From assembly GCF_010646885.2 (NCBI RefSeq), contig NZ_CP050700.1, positions 4,800,501 through 4,864,500 of the forward strand: DNA of 64,000 bases, in the 5' to 3' direction. Numbering within the stretch: position 1 is the stretch's first letter; each line of letters begins with the position of its first letter. Both the position numbers and the translations under genes were made by a program. This stretch comes from Desulfopila sp. IMCC35008 (GTDB lineage: Bacteria > Desulfobacterota > Desulfobulbia > Desulfobulbales > Desulfocapsaceae). Under the pieces are notes generated by a model that saw only the letters and a program-made list of their open reading frames with translations, did no database searches and was not told the DNA's origin. Positions 35,249 through 43,536 of the stretch are shown one piece after another.

Positions 35249-36010
35249 ATGAACCCAATTCGGCGCATTTTCCCAGCCAACCCCCGAAATATCACCACTT
35301 TCACAACGATCATCACCGTAGTGCAAACTCTCGTGTACCTTTTTCTTGTAATACCTCTATCAGCGTCAGAGGTATCGACAGTTGTGCCGGAGCAGAAGGT
35401 GCGGAAAATGCTTGCCACTATTCAGTCCTATGGCATGAAGGATCAAACGGTACTCGACGCAATGGCACGGGTTCCCAGACATCTGTTTGTTCCTGAAAAA
35501 TACCGGGAATACAGTTATCATGACTCACCTCTTGGGATCGGTTACGGGCAAACGATTTCCCAGCCCTATATCGTCGCTGAAATGACCAGGTTGCTTGATC
35601 TCACCGCGCATTCCAAGGTTCTGGAGATCGGCACAGGATCAGGCTATCAGGCTGCCGTACTCGCCGAGATAAGTAGCCAGGTGTACAGTATCGAAATAGT
35701 AGAACCACTCCTGGAGCGAGCCAAAAAAAATCTGGCCGCCGCAGGGTATACCGGCATCAGGAGCCGCCACGGTGATGGCTACTATGGTTGGCCCGAAGCA
35801 GCTCCATTTTCTGCCATTATTGTGACCTGTGCCGCAGGCCATATTCCTCCGCCTTTACTGGCCCAGCTTGAGAAAGGAGGTCGAATGGTTATTCCTGTAG
35901 GGAAGCGTTACGGGACCCAATATCTTATCCTGGTAACAAAGAATATGGACGGCACGATTTCCAGCAGGAATATATCACCCGTTCGCTTTGTGCCCCTGGT
36001 ACGAAAATGA
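35249..36010 (+). CDS. Exported protein-L-isoaspartate O-methyltransferase
   Basis: A 253-residue PCMT. It begins with a signal-like helix (IITVVQTLVYLFLVIPLSAS), unusual for a SAM-dependent enzyme. The catalytic core is normal: MARVPRHLFVPEKYREYSYH, GYGQTISQPYIVAEMTRLL, and the SAM site VLEIGTGSGYQAAVLAEI, ending in GGRMVIPVGKRYGTQYLI. It methylates isoaspartyl residues that form in ageing proteins. If exported, it would need SAM outside the cytoplasm; a membrane-bound form facing inward is the other reading. ATG 35249 follows GGAGGAGG. Its stop overlaps the next start (ATGA). Confidence 0.9.
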   Translation: MNPIRRIFPANPRNITTFTTIITVVQTLVYLFLVIPLSASEVSTVVPEQKVRKMLATIQSYGMKDQTVLDAMARVPRHLFVPEKYREYSYHDSPLGIGYGQTISQPYIVAEMTRLLDLTAHSKVLEIGTGSGYQAAVLAEISSQVYSIEIVEPLLERAKKNLAAAGYTGIRSRHGDGYYGWPEAAPFSAIIVTCAAGHIPPPLLAQLEKGGRMVIPVGKRYGTQYLILVTKNMDGTISSRNISPVRFVPLVRK

Positions 36011-38421
36011 CTGACAGACGTCGGTGGGTACAACGGCTGGTACTTTTCCTGACCTCAGCAGTGATCATCCTCGCAGAACTTGCATTGATGCGTGAACTTG
36101 CCCTCAGGTTCTGGGAGCATCTTGCCTGGTTGGCGATCTGTATAGGCTTGCTCGGGTTCGGCATCAGTGGCACTGTGCTGATCCTGGTTCATCGTTTCCT
36201 GCGTATACACCGCCAGACGCTGCAATACTATGCCCTTATTGGGCTGGGGCTGAGTTTACCGGCCTCTGTCCGGCTGGCCGATACGATTGAGCTGAACCTT
36301 ATCCAGATGGTCTGGCAGCCGACGATGATGTTAGGTATCGGGAAACTGGAGCTGGTTCTCGGCATCCCATTTCTATTTGGTGGCATGTTTATCGGATTGG
36401 CTCTGGAAGACCAACCCGATAGCGTGGGCGGGCATTATGCCGCCAACTTCCTTGGATCAGCTGTCGGTGGTCTTGCTGCCCTGCCTCTGATGTTTGTGAT
36501 TTCACCACGACTGCTCATCCTGCTTGGCGGCTGCACGGTCCTGGCCGGTTCACTGCTCCTGGTACAGCGACTCCCCCAGCTGGCGGCCTGGATGATAGCG
36601 GTGCTGGTTATGTCGATTCAGTTATTCCTGGTTCCGCATGCTCCCAGAATTTCAGAGGACAAGGATATCGTCCAGATAAAGGCCATGGCAGACAGCAAAA
36701 CCGTGACCCGCAGATACAGCCCGCAGGGCATGATCGAACTGATGGAAGCACCTGCATACCACACAGCACCAGGAGTGGCCTTGAACTATGCCAGGGCGCT
36801 GCCGCAACAGACATTGATTGTCATTGATGGCCAGGTCACCGGCAGTCTTTACGCGATATCCTCAGTTCACGATTATGAATTCATGGACCATACCACCATG
36901 GCGCTTCCATATGCCATGGGTCCTGTCGAAAAGGTTCTGATTGACCATGATCCCGGGGCCGCTCAGTTGGGACTGGCACTTATTCACGGCGTAGAGGACA
37001 TCAGAGCCGTTACCGGTAACTGGCTGTTTATGAAACTGATGAACAGTACCTTGGATATGACCGGCACTAATACGTATATTGCAGACCAGGTTACACTGGT
37101 TACCGGAACCTTACGTGAACAACTGCGAAAATCATCTAACAATTATCCCCTTATTGTTTTGCCCACTGTGGGCAAAGATCCTGGGGGATTGTCCGCAACT
37201 GAACCGGACACGCGCATGACCATTGAGACGATGCGTTTGTGTTTTTTACATCTTCGCCAGGACGGTTTGTTGAGTGTCAGCACGGCTGCGTACCAACCAC
37301 CCCGGGAAAGCCTGCGGCTCCTGAATTTGTTCGTTGAACTCCTGCATGAAAATAAGCTGGATCCGGCAGCACATCTTGCCATGATCCGTAGCTGGTCGAC
37401 AGTGACCATTGTAGCAACCAAGAGTCCACTGACCCCGGATCAGTTGGCAACAACTCGTCTATTTTGCCGAAACCGGGGATTTGACCTGGTCTGGCTTCCG
37501 GACCTGAACGAGGAGGAAACCAACATTTTTCACCAACTTGAAGCGGATGTCTTTTTTCACGGTGCAAAATCACTGGTGGGAGAAGAACGCAACCGGTTTG
37601 TCGATGAATATTTTTATAAACTCGCGCCTCCGAATGACAACAAACCTTTTTTCAGACACTTCAACCGATGGCCGACAGGTGATAAACAACTGAGGAATGT
37701 AGGCAGATATGGCCGAACCTATGTCGAGGTTGGTTCCCTCCTGCTCACAGCTGCATTGATACAGGCTTTACTTCTGGCACTGATTTTTATTGTACTGCCG
37801 CTCATCCCCGTAATCGGGCTCCCGGGAGGGCGTACTGATCAGCTAACTGTCCTGGGCTTTTTCAGCTCTCTCGGATGTGGTTTTATGCTTCTGGAAATTG
37901 GCCTGCTGCAACGATTAACCGTATACCTCGCTCATCCGGTCTGGGCTTCAGCGACGGTTCTCTCAGGATTCATGCTCTTTGGTGGTATTGGCAGCAGTAT
38001 CAGCTCCGTTATCCACAACAGGTTACCTCAGATTCACTTGAGAATAACAGGTACCGTGGTGGCTGTGGCGATTATGCTGCTACCGGGGATCGATTGGATG
38101 AGTGGCTGGACTGAAGGTTTTGCACTGACAGGGCGCATTACCGTGGCGTATCTATTCATTGCCCCCCTGGCAACAGTTATGGGGATGGTTTTTCCTCTAG
38201 GACTGAGACGACTTGGTATGGCTCAGCCGCACTTAATTCCCTGGGCCTGGAGTGCAAACGGGTTCACCTCCGTTCTTGGTACTCTCCTTGCCCAGGTGTT
38301 TGCAATGCGATGGGGTTTTGACACCGTCGTCTGGCTGGCCATCGGCTGCTACGCCCTGGCTGCTATGTGCAGCCAGAAATTGCCGGAAGATCAAACATTG
38401 AAAGCACAACGATTATGCTGA
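36007..38421 (+). CDS. Polytopic membrane protein with spermidine-synthase-like domain
   Basis: An 804-residue protein: about seven helices up to residue 215 (FLTSAVIILAELALMREL at the start), a soluble domain from 220 to about 575, then six or seven helices (LTVLGFFSSLGCGFMLLEIG, GMVFPLGLRRLGMAQPHLIP). The plan is that of spermidine-synthase-like integral membrane proteins. In the soluble domain, VEKVLIDHDPGAAQLGLAL corresponds to the SAM-binding strand (D-x-D), but the expected GGG loop is replaced (YAMGPVEK), so enzyme activity is uncertain. It is coupled to the exported PCMT by a 4-bp overlap, so the two may act on the same envelope target. Confidence 0.75.
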   Translation: MTDRRRWVQRLVLFLTSAVIILAELALMRELALRFWEHLAWLAICIGLLGFGISGTVLILVHRFLRIHRQTLQYYALIGLGLSLPASVRLADTIELNLIQMVWQPTMMLGIGKLELVLGIPFLFGGMFIGLALEDQPDSVGGHYAANFLGSAVGGLAALPLMFVISPRLLILLGGCTVLAGSLLLVQRLPQLAAWMIAVLVMSIQLFLVPHAPRISEDKDIVQIKAMADSKTVTRRYSPQGMIELMEAPAYHTAPGVALNYARALPQQTLIVIDGQVTGSLYAISSVHDYEFMDHTTMALPYAMGPVEKVLIDHDPGAAQLGLALIHGVEDIRAVTGNWLFMKLMNSTLDMTGTNTYIADQVTLVTGTLREQLRKSSNNYPLIVLPTVGKDPGGLSATEPDTRMTIETMRLCFLHLRQDGLLSVSTAAYQPPRESLRLLNLFVELLHENKLDPAAHLAMIRSWSTVTIVATKSPLTPDQLATTRLFCRNRGFDLVWLPDLNEEETNIFHQLEADVFFHGAKSLVGEERNRFVDEYFYKLAPPNDNKPFFRHFNRWPTGDKQLRNVGRYGRTYVEVGSLLLTAALIQALLLALIFIVLPLIPVIGLPGGRTDQLTVLGFFSSLGCGFMLLEIGLLQRLTVYLAHPVWASATVLSGFMLFGGIGSSISSVIHNRLPQIHLRITGTVVAVAIMLLPGIDWMSGWTEGFALTGRITVAYLFIAPLATVMGMVFPLGLRRLGMAQPHLIPWAWSANGFTSVLGTLLAQVFAMRWGFDTVVWLAIGCYALAAMCSQKLPEDQTLKAQRLC

Positions 38422-38443
38422 AACAAAAGGGAACTGTCACAGC

Positions 38444-38848
38444 GTGAGAATCTATAGCATACTTGCAGACCTGGTACTCATTTTCCACACCGGTGTTGTC
38501 GCCTTTAACCTGCTCAGTCTGCCAGTCATAATTGTCGGCAGGCTATTCAGAAGAGAATTCATCCATAATCCCTGGTTTCGCTACTCCCATCTCGCATCTA
38601 TGGCAGTGGTTGTGTTGCTTGCAGTGTTCAATAAGATATGTCCCCTGACAGACTGGGAGGGAAAGCTGCGTTCACTCGAAACTACAGGTGTTGCCTATAG
38701 GAAGACGGTAATCCAGCAGTGGGTGGGAGAATTCATATACTATGATTTTGCCTGGGGTACCGTAGCCTTAGCCTATTGTATCTGGTTCATAGCCATACTC
38801 GTCACTTTATGGTTGATACCGGTTCGCCGCCAACGAACCCCCTGGTAA
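38444..38848 (+). CDS. DUF2784 membrane protein
   Basis: A 134-residue protein with four hydrophobic helices (ILADLVLIFHTGVVAFNLL, MAVVVLLAVFNKICPLTDWE, then two near the C-terminus). The FNKICPLTDWE block is the DUF2784 hallmark. The function is unknown. It starts with GTG 22 bp after the aminopropyltransferase-like gene and is followed 1 bp later by the M28 peptidase gene, so it is part of that run. Confidence 0.85.
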   Translation: MRIYSILADLVLIFHTGVVAFNLLSLPVIIVGRLFRREFIHNPWFRYSHLASMAVVVLLAVFNKICPLTDWEGKLRSLETTGVAYRKTVIQQWVGEFIYYDFAWGTVALAYCIWFIAILVTLWLIPVRRQRTPW

Positions 38849-38849
38849 T

Positions 38850-39866
38850 ATGTTAAAATATAAAGGTATCAAATGGATAAGAGCACGTTACTGGCTCCCT
38901 GTTCTACCTCTGGTTTTTATGAGCAGCCTCTTTTCATTTATCAGCATGCCCGGAACCTCCTTTAACGGTCCGTTACCACAACTGACGCCTCAGGAGCACC
39001 TGAGTGCCGGACTGTTGGCTGAACATGTCCGTGTTCTGGCAGATGAGATCGGCCCCCGCAACATCTGGGAACCACCGTCCATGGCTACCACTGTAAGCTA
39101 TCTCAAGAAAACGTTACGCTCTATGGGCTATCAGGTAAACATTCAGGAGTTCAGTGCCTACAATGTCATCGCGCAAAACCTCGAGGTCGAAGTCCGCGGT
39201 ACCAGGCAACCTGAAGCTATAGTGGTAGTGGGGGCTCATTATGATACAGTCGCTCACTGTCCGGGTGCAAACGATAATGGCTCTGGCGTCGCCGTCCTGC
39301 TTGAGTTGGCACGCCTGCTGGCAAAAAGCCTGCCGGAACGTACCATACGCCTGGTGGTCTTCGCCAATGAAGAGCCTCCCTTTTTTTACAGCAAGTCCAT
39401 GGGCAGTCGCCACTATGCCAGAAGGTCTCGTGACCGTCGGGAGAATATTGTCGGTATGCTTTCCCTGGAAACGATGGGTTATTTCAACGATACACCGGGC
39501 AGTCAGCATTACCCTTTCCCCTTCTCCTTCTTTTACCCTGACACAGCTGATTTTATTGGTTTTGTCGGAAACATCAGATCCCGTAAGCTCGTAAGGCAGA
39601 GCATCACTGCCTTTCGCACTCACGCCCTGTTCCCGGCTGAGGGACTGGCTGCACCCGCTTTTGTCACCGGTGTTGGCTGGTCCGACCACAACTCTTTCTG
39701 GAAGGAGGGTTACCCGGCCATCATGATCACGGATACCGCGTTCTTTCGCTATAAAGCCTATCACACGGTGCAGGATACTCCGGAAAAACTCGATTATCAG
39801 CGCCTGGCCAGGGTGGTAAAAGGTCTTGTCCCCACCATCGTGGACCTGGCACGATTACAACCCTGA
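38850..39866 (+). CDS. Membrane-anchored or exported M28 metallopeptidase
   Basis: A 338-residue aminopeptidase. An N-terminal hydrophobic helix (YWLPVLPLVFMSSLFSFISM) should anchor or export it. Zinc ligands fit M28: VVVGAHYDTVAH (first His and catalytic Asp), PGANDNGSGVAVLLELAR (bridging Asp), VFANEEPPFF (Glu base and Glu ligand), LSLETMGY (Glu/Asp ligand) and YHTVQDTPEKLDY (last His). It probably trims peptides in the periplasm. It starts 1 bp after the DUF2784 gene. Confidence 0.9.
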   Translation: MLKYKGIKWIRARYWLPVLPLVFMSSLFSFISMPGTSFNGPLPQLTPQEHLSAGLLAEHVRVLADEIGPRNIWEPPSMATTVSYLKKTLRSMGYQVNIQEFSAYNVIAQNLEVEVRGTRQPEAIVVVGAHYDTVAHCPGANDNGSGVAVLLELARLLAKSLPERTIRLVVFANEEPPFFYSKSMGSRHYARRSRDRRENIVGMLSLETMGYFNDTPGSQHYPFPFSFFYPDTADFIGFVGNIRSRKLVRQSITAFRTHALFPAEGLAAPAFVTGVGWSDHNSFWKEGYPAIMITDTAFFRYKAYHTVQDTPEKLDYQRLARVVKGLVPTIVDLARLQP

Positions 39867-40033
39867 TAATGGTTTTGTCTCACAGCGCTCTATTATGCTA
39901 TAATCAGTTAGGCAACTGTGCATTTTCAGGACTCAGGGAACTAGTTACCGACCCCGTGCAAGCCGTACAGCCTGTTCATGAAAAAGCTGCCAGCGGATGG
40001 GGTTCCAGTTAACCTTTCATAAGGGACGGGACA

Positions 40034-40483
40034 ATGAGCATAGGTGAAATTTGCAATCGCATGGTGGTTTTCGTCAAGAAGAACGACTCTATTCGCGAAG
40101 CAGCTGTAATTATGCGTAAATATCATGTGGGTGATGTCGTGGTCATTGAGGAACGAGAGGACGAGCGTTTTCCAATCGGCATCATGACTGATCGGGATAT
40201 CGTGATTCAACTTACGGCGGAAGATGTTGATATTGAAGCTGTAACAGTTGGAGACGTAATGAGTTTTAACTTGGTAACAGCCCGGGAAGACGATGATATT
40301 ATGGATACTATCAAGAAAATGCGAAGCAAGGGGATTCGTCGTATTCCGGTAGTCAATAATCGGGGAGTTCTGCAGGGCATACTGACATTCGACGATCTTG
40401 TAGAACTTCTTTCCGAACAATTAATGGATTTAACAAAACTCATTACGGGAGGACGCAATCGGGAATACCACAAACGACCATGA
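40034..40483 (+). CDS. CBS-domain pair protein
   Basis: A 149-residue protein made of two CBS domains (Bateman module): residues about 8-65 (SIREAAVIMRKYHVGDVVVI, then PIGIMTDRDIVIQ) and about 75-135 (DDIMDTIKKMRSKGIRRIPV, GVLQGILTFDDLVELL). Such modules sense AMP, ATP or SAM. It is stand-alone, like the mycobacterial Hrp1 of the dormancy regulon. It follows an intergenic space of 167 bp, so it probably has its own promoter. Confidence 0.93.
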   Translation: MSIGEICNRMVVFVKKNDSIREAAVIMRKYHVGDVVVIEEREDERFPIGIMTDRDIVIQLTAEDVDIEAVTVGDVMSFNLVTAREDDDIMDTIKKMRSKGIRRIPVVNNRGVLQGILTFDDLVELLSEQLMDLTKLITGGRNREYHKRP

Positions 40484-40602
40484 CCTTGCCGGTATGGTCG
40501 CTTGTGGGGCACAATTTTTGGGCCCGACCACACAACGTCCCTGTATTCACAACTGCCTCAACAAATCTGCGAGTTCTCGTTAAATATCCGGGATAAACGC
40601 GT

Positions 40603-42561
40603 ATGCACGCTGTGGATATACCAACAATCGGACAGAATTTCCTTTCCACCCTCACAGTACGGCTTCAGCCATACCGTCGCATCCTGCTCTGGGGAGAACC
40701 GGGTACAGGCAAATCAACCCTCGCGGTAGAGCTGCTGCGTCATATGAGTCTGCAAGCTCACCCCTGTATGCTTTTGGAGCTGGATCCCGGGACTCCGCCA
40801 TTCGGTGTACCTGGTGCTGTCAGCATCGCCCATATGAACACGGGTGAACTCCTGTGCCAGTATATGCTGCCTCTCTGCACCCTTAACAGTGCCCGTTTTC
40901 GGCTTCCGTTGATCGTCGCTGCCCGAAATTTACTGTTGACCGCACAATCCCACAATGACGGATCGACGCTTCTGATCGACCCACCTGGCATCGTCAAGGG
41001 CGTCGGTGGCGCCGAGCTGCTGCTATCTCTTGTGGAAACACTTGCGATCGAGGCTCTACTCATCTTGTGCAAGACGTCTGATCTGCCATTAGAAAATGAA
41101 CTTTCCGCACTCTCAGTGCCACTTTTCCGCGTTTCTGCATCAGCTGCGGCCAAAAGACCGACAAAAACAGCACGAGCGAAATCGAGAACCAAGCTGTGGG
41201 ATCAATTTCTGGCTTCAGCGAGAAGAGAAGAATGCGATCTCCAGGCAATGCATCCTATCGGGACCCCACCACCCAACGACACGCCGGATGCCTGGCTCGG
41301 CAAGCAGGTGGCTCTGTTGGATAGCGCAGGAAATTTGGTTGCCATGGGGGAAATTGTTGGATGTACCGCCAATCAGTTGACCGCCAGGATTGTGAGAAAC
41401 AGCCCTGCCCAGGCAACAACATTGCTGATACGTGATGCGGGACGCAACGAGGCAGGGCACCTCATCACGGTGCCGCCTCCCTCTCCACGTACACATACCA
41501 CCCGGCGTGTCCCAGGAGATATGGGGATTGCCTACCGGCCAGCTGACGCCCGCAGCCAGCCACTCTCAATCCATATGGGAGCCGCCTGGGCGACCCTGGT
41601 CGGAGGGGTTTTCGAGGATCCGCTTCTGCACGTACGGTTACGCAACCAGAAACGGAGCTTTCTCTTTGACCTCGGTGCTCCTGCCCGTTTGCCAGCCAAG
41701 ATCGCCCATCAAGTCGAAGCAGTGTTTCTCAGCCATGCTCACCTTGACCATATCGCCGGTTTTATCTGGTTTCTCCGATCCCGACTTGGCCCCTTCGGTC
41801 CCTGCACAATCTTCGGCCCGGATGGGTCAATTGAGCGGTTCGAGCATTTCCTCAACGCTATCACCTGGGACAGGATTGACGATAGAGGACCAATGTTCAT
41901 CGTTGCCGAAATACGTGAGAACGAACTCATACAGGCACAACTGCAACCCGGCAGAAAAAGAGTCTCTCTGCCATCAAGGACAATAAAAGATGGTATCATC
42001 ATTGCAGATGACGACATCAACATACGGGCTGCAATCTGTGATCATAATATTCCCTCTATTGCCTATGCACTTGAATTTGTCCGGGGAATCAGTATCAGAA
42101 AAGACAAACTTCGCAAGCTGAACCTGAATTCCGGGCCCTGGCTCGGGCAGTTGAAGAAATGCATCTCTTCACAATCAACCGACGTATATATTGACCTGCC
42201 CGACGGCTCAAAACAAACAGCCGGAGAACTGGCAAAGCTGCTGGCAATTATTACCCCCGGCAAGAAGCTTGCGTACGTAGCTGATATGGCTGACACTCAA
42301 GAGAACCGCAGAAAGGTCGTTAAACTTGCCCATGGAGCTCACACCTTATTTTGCGAGGCAGCCTTTGCCAAAGCGGACCAGGGCAAGGCAGAGGCTACCC
42401 AGCATCTCACAACCATAGCCGCCGCAAGGATTGCAAAAAGTGCAGGGGTCAAACAACTTGTTCCTTTTCACTTCTCGAAAAGGTATGAATTCAAACCGCA
42501 TCTGCTCTATGAAGAGATCTGCTCAGAAGCTGGCAATGTCTGTATTATCTGTGCCACATGA
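40603..42561 (+). CDS. Fusion of Clp1/Grc3-like polynucleotide kinase and RNase Z-like nuclease
   Basis: A 652-residue, two-part protein. Residues 1-190 match the Clp1/Grc3 5'-OH polynucleotide kinase family: P-loop GEPGTGKSTL at 31-40, then LLELDPGTPPFGVPGAVSIA, the hallmark LDPGQ-x-x-x-x-x-PG block, and LLIDPPGIVKGVGGAELL. Residues about 330-652 are a metallo-beta-lactamase of the RNase Z/ELAC type: HxHxDH at 378-383 (SHAHLDHIAGF), a His in CDHNIPSIAY, the Asp in YVADMADTQ, FCEAAF and the final VPFHFSKRY. A linker of about 140 residues has a small beta domain. It probably cuts RNA 3' ends and phosphorylates 5' ends, a tRNA-processing or RNA-repair role (inference). It lies 119 bp after the CBS gene. 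Confidence 0.82.
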   Translation: MHAVDIPTIGQNFLSTLTVRLQPYRRILLWGEPGTGKSTLAVELLRHMSLQAHPCMLLELDPGTPPFGVPGAVSIAHMNTGELLCQYMLPLCTLNSARFRLPLIVAARNLLLTAQSHNDGSTLLIDPPGIVKGVGGAELLLSLVETLAIEALLILCKTSDLPLENELSALSVPLFRVSASAAAKRPTKTARAKSRTKLWDQFLASARREECDLQAMHPIGTPPPNDTPDAWLGKQVALLDSAGNLVAMGEIVGCTANQLTARIVRNSPAQATTLLIRDAGRNEAGHLITVPPPSPRTHTTRRVPGDMGIAYRPADARSQPLSIHMGAAWATLVGGVFEDPLLHVRLRNQKRSFLFDLGAPARLPAKIAHQVEAVFLSHAHLDHIAGFIWFLRSRLGPFGPCTIFGPDGSIERFEHFLNAITWDRIDDRGPMFIVAEIRENELIQAQLQPGRKRVSLPSRTIKDGIIIADDDINIRAAICDHNIPSIAYALEFVRGISIRKDKLRKLNLNSGPWLGQLKKCISSQSTDVYIDLPDGSKQTAGELAKLLAIITPGKKLAYVADMADTQENRRKVVKLAHGAHTLFCEAAFAKADQGKAEATQHLTTIAAARIAKSAGVKQLVPFHFSKRYEFKPHLLYEEICSEAGNVCIICAT

Positions 42562-42654
42562 AGCTGCAGCGACGGCGAATGATTGTGGTCTCGACGCCCC
42601 CTGTCACGTCCCCCCCTCCCTGCGAATCATTTTATATAGAAATTGTTACGGAAT

Positions 42655-42750
42655 ACTCGGGAAAAACAGCACCCAAAAAACTCATGAATTCATCACATCG
42701 CCTCTCTAATACGGTATTTCTATCCCGTATTTCCCCATCAAATGCAGTAT
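42655..42750 (+). repeat. Island element, copy B, with conserved hairpin
   Basis: A shorter copy of the element at 25686 and 48302. It has CTCGGGAAAAACA, CTCATGAATTCATC, the hairpin ATACGG (42709-42714) / CCGTAT (42725-42730) and AATGCAGTATTGCTTATC (42741-42758). The first third and the last third of the longer copies are not recognisable here. Confidence 0.6.
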
Positions 42751-42882
42751 TGCTTATCGCCTCAGTTATCTACATAATTTTATCTACAGACCTAATGATT
42801 GCATGCCCTGTAGCAATTACTGGAAAGCTGCGATAGCGGCAAAAATACCTGCCCGGGTAAATGTTTCCAGGGTCATGTCAAG

Positions 42883-42957
42883 TCTCGAATATCGAGAACT
42901 CGAGACGCATTTTTGGCTTCCTGCAAGGCAGGACTGAGGACGCATAGCAGCGCTATG
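42883..42957. repeat. Three consecutive perfect hairpins with 3-nt loops
   Basis: TCTCGA-ATA-TCGAGA (42883-42897), CCTGC-AAG-GCAGG (42920-42932) and CATAGC-AGC-GCTATG (42943-42957) follow one another between repeat copy B and the PilZ-like gene. All three stems are exact with 3-nt loops. They might be a structured leader or part of a dispersed repeat. Confidence 0.5.
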
Positions 42958-43073
42958 TAACCGAAAAAACAACGAAGCCGGGAAGTCAAAAGTTCCTTCG
43001 AGATCCGACAGATGAGGGTCAACCTGACACATAATAGCTGCACAAGCCTAACGACTCACGAGTCCCTTACAGC

Positions 43074-43466
43074 ATGAAACGAAAATCGATCAGAACCAGG
43101 GCGAACGGTATCGTGGCACTGTCAAATTTGAAGAAACCACTGATTACCCTTCTCTATGATGTAACACCAGAGGGCATATCATTTTTGTGTGCCGAGCCGG
43201 CGGAAATGACAGACAGCACCTTCATTATGGATATTCTGATCTTTGATAGCAACACTGATTTTGAATATTGTATTACTCAGGTTAAAGGGCGACTGAGATT
43301 TCGGCGGCGGGTCTCTATCCCAAACGGCACTATCTTATTATGGCGATGCGGTGTCGAATTAATAGAACTTAACGACTTTCAGAAGAGATTGCTGCACAAA
43401 GGCTATCGTCTGATGCACCAACAATGCCAGACGTCCTGGCAGGCATTTCCCTACACTGTTGCATGA
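43074..43466 (+). CDS. PilZ-like domain protein
   Basis: A 130-residue protein. Residues 3-45 start with basic residues (KRKSIRTRAN) and continue with VTPEGISFLC, which fits the R-x-x-x-R and (D/N)-x-S-x-x-G motifs of c-di-GMP-binding PilZ domains only partly (T-P-E-G for D-I-S-x-x-G). The later beta strands (RRVSIPNGTILLWRCGVELI) fit the PilZ barrel. Binding of c-di-GMP is uncertain because the second motif is weak. It is a single gene after a long structured intergenic region. Confidence 0.6.
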   Translation: MKRKSIRTRANGIVALSNLKKPLITLLYDVTPEGISFLCAEPAEMTDSTFIMDILIFDSNTDFEYCITQVKGRLRFRRRVSIPNGTILLWRCGVELIELNDFQKRLLHKGYRLMHQQCQTSWQAFPYTVA

Positions 43467-43536
43467 CATTTTCAACCAATGCGATGCTGGATCAGCAGAC
43501 CGACATCTTTTGATTTCTGGTAACAGGGGATAAGGT

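Larger units (their letters stand above)
42562..43073. other. 512-bp intergenic region with repeat copy B and three hairpins
   Basis: This gap carries copy B of the island element (42655-42750) and, further down, three perfect short hairpins within 75 bp (42883-42957). No gene is seen. The PilZ-like gene begins at 43074. Confidence 0.6.
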
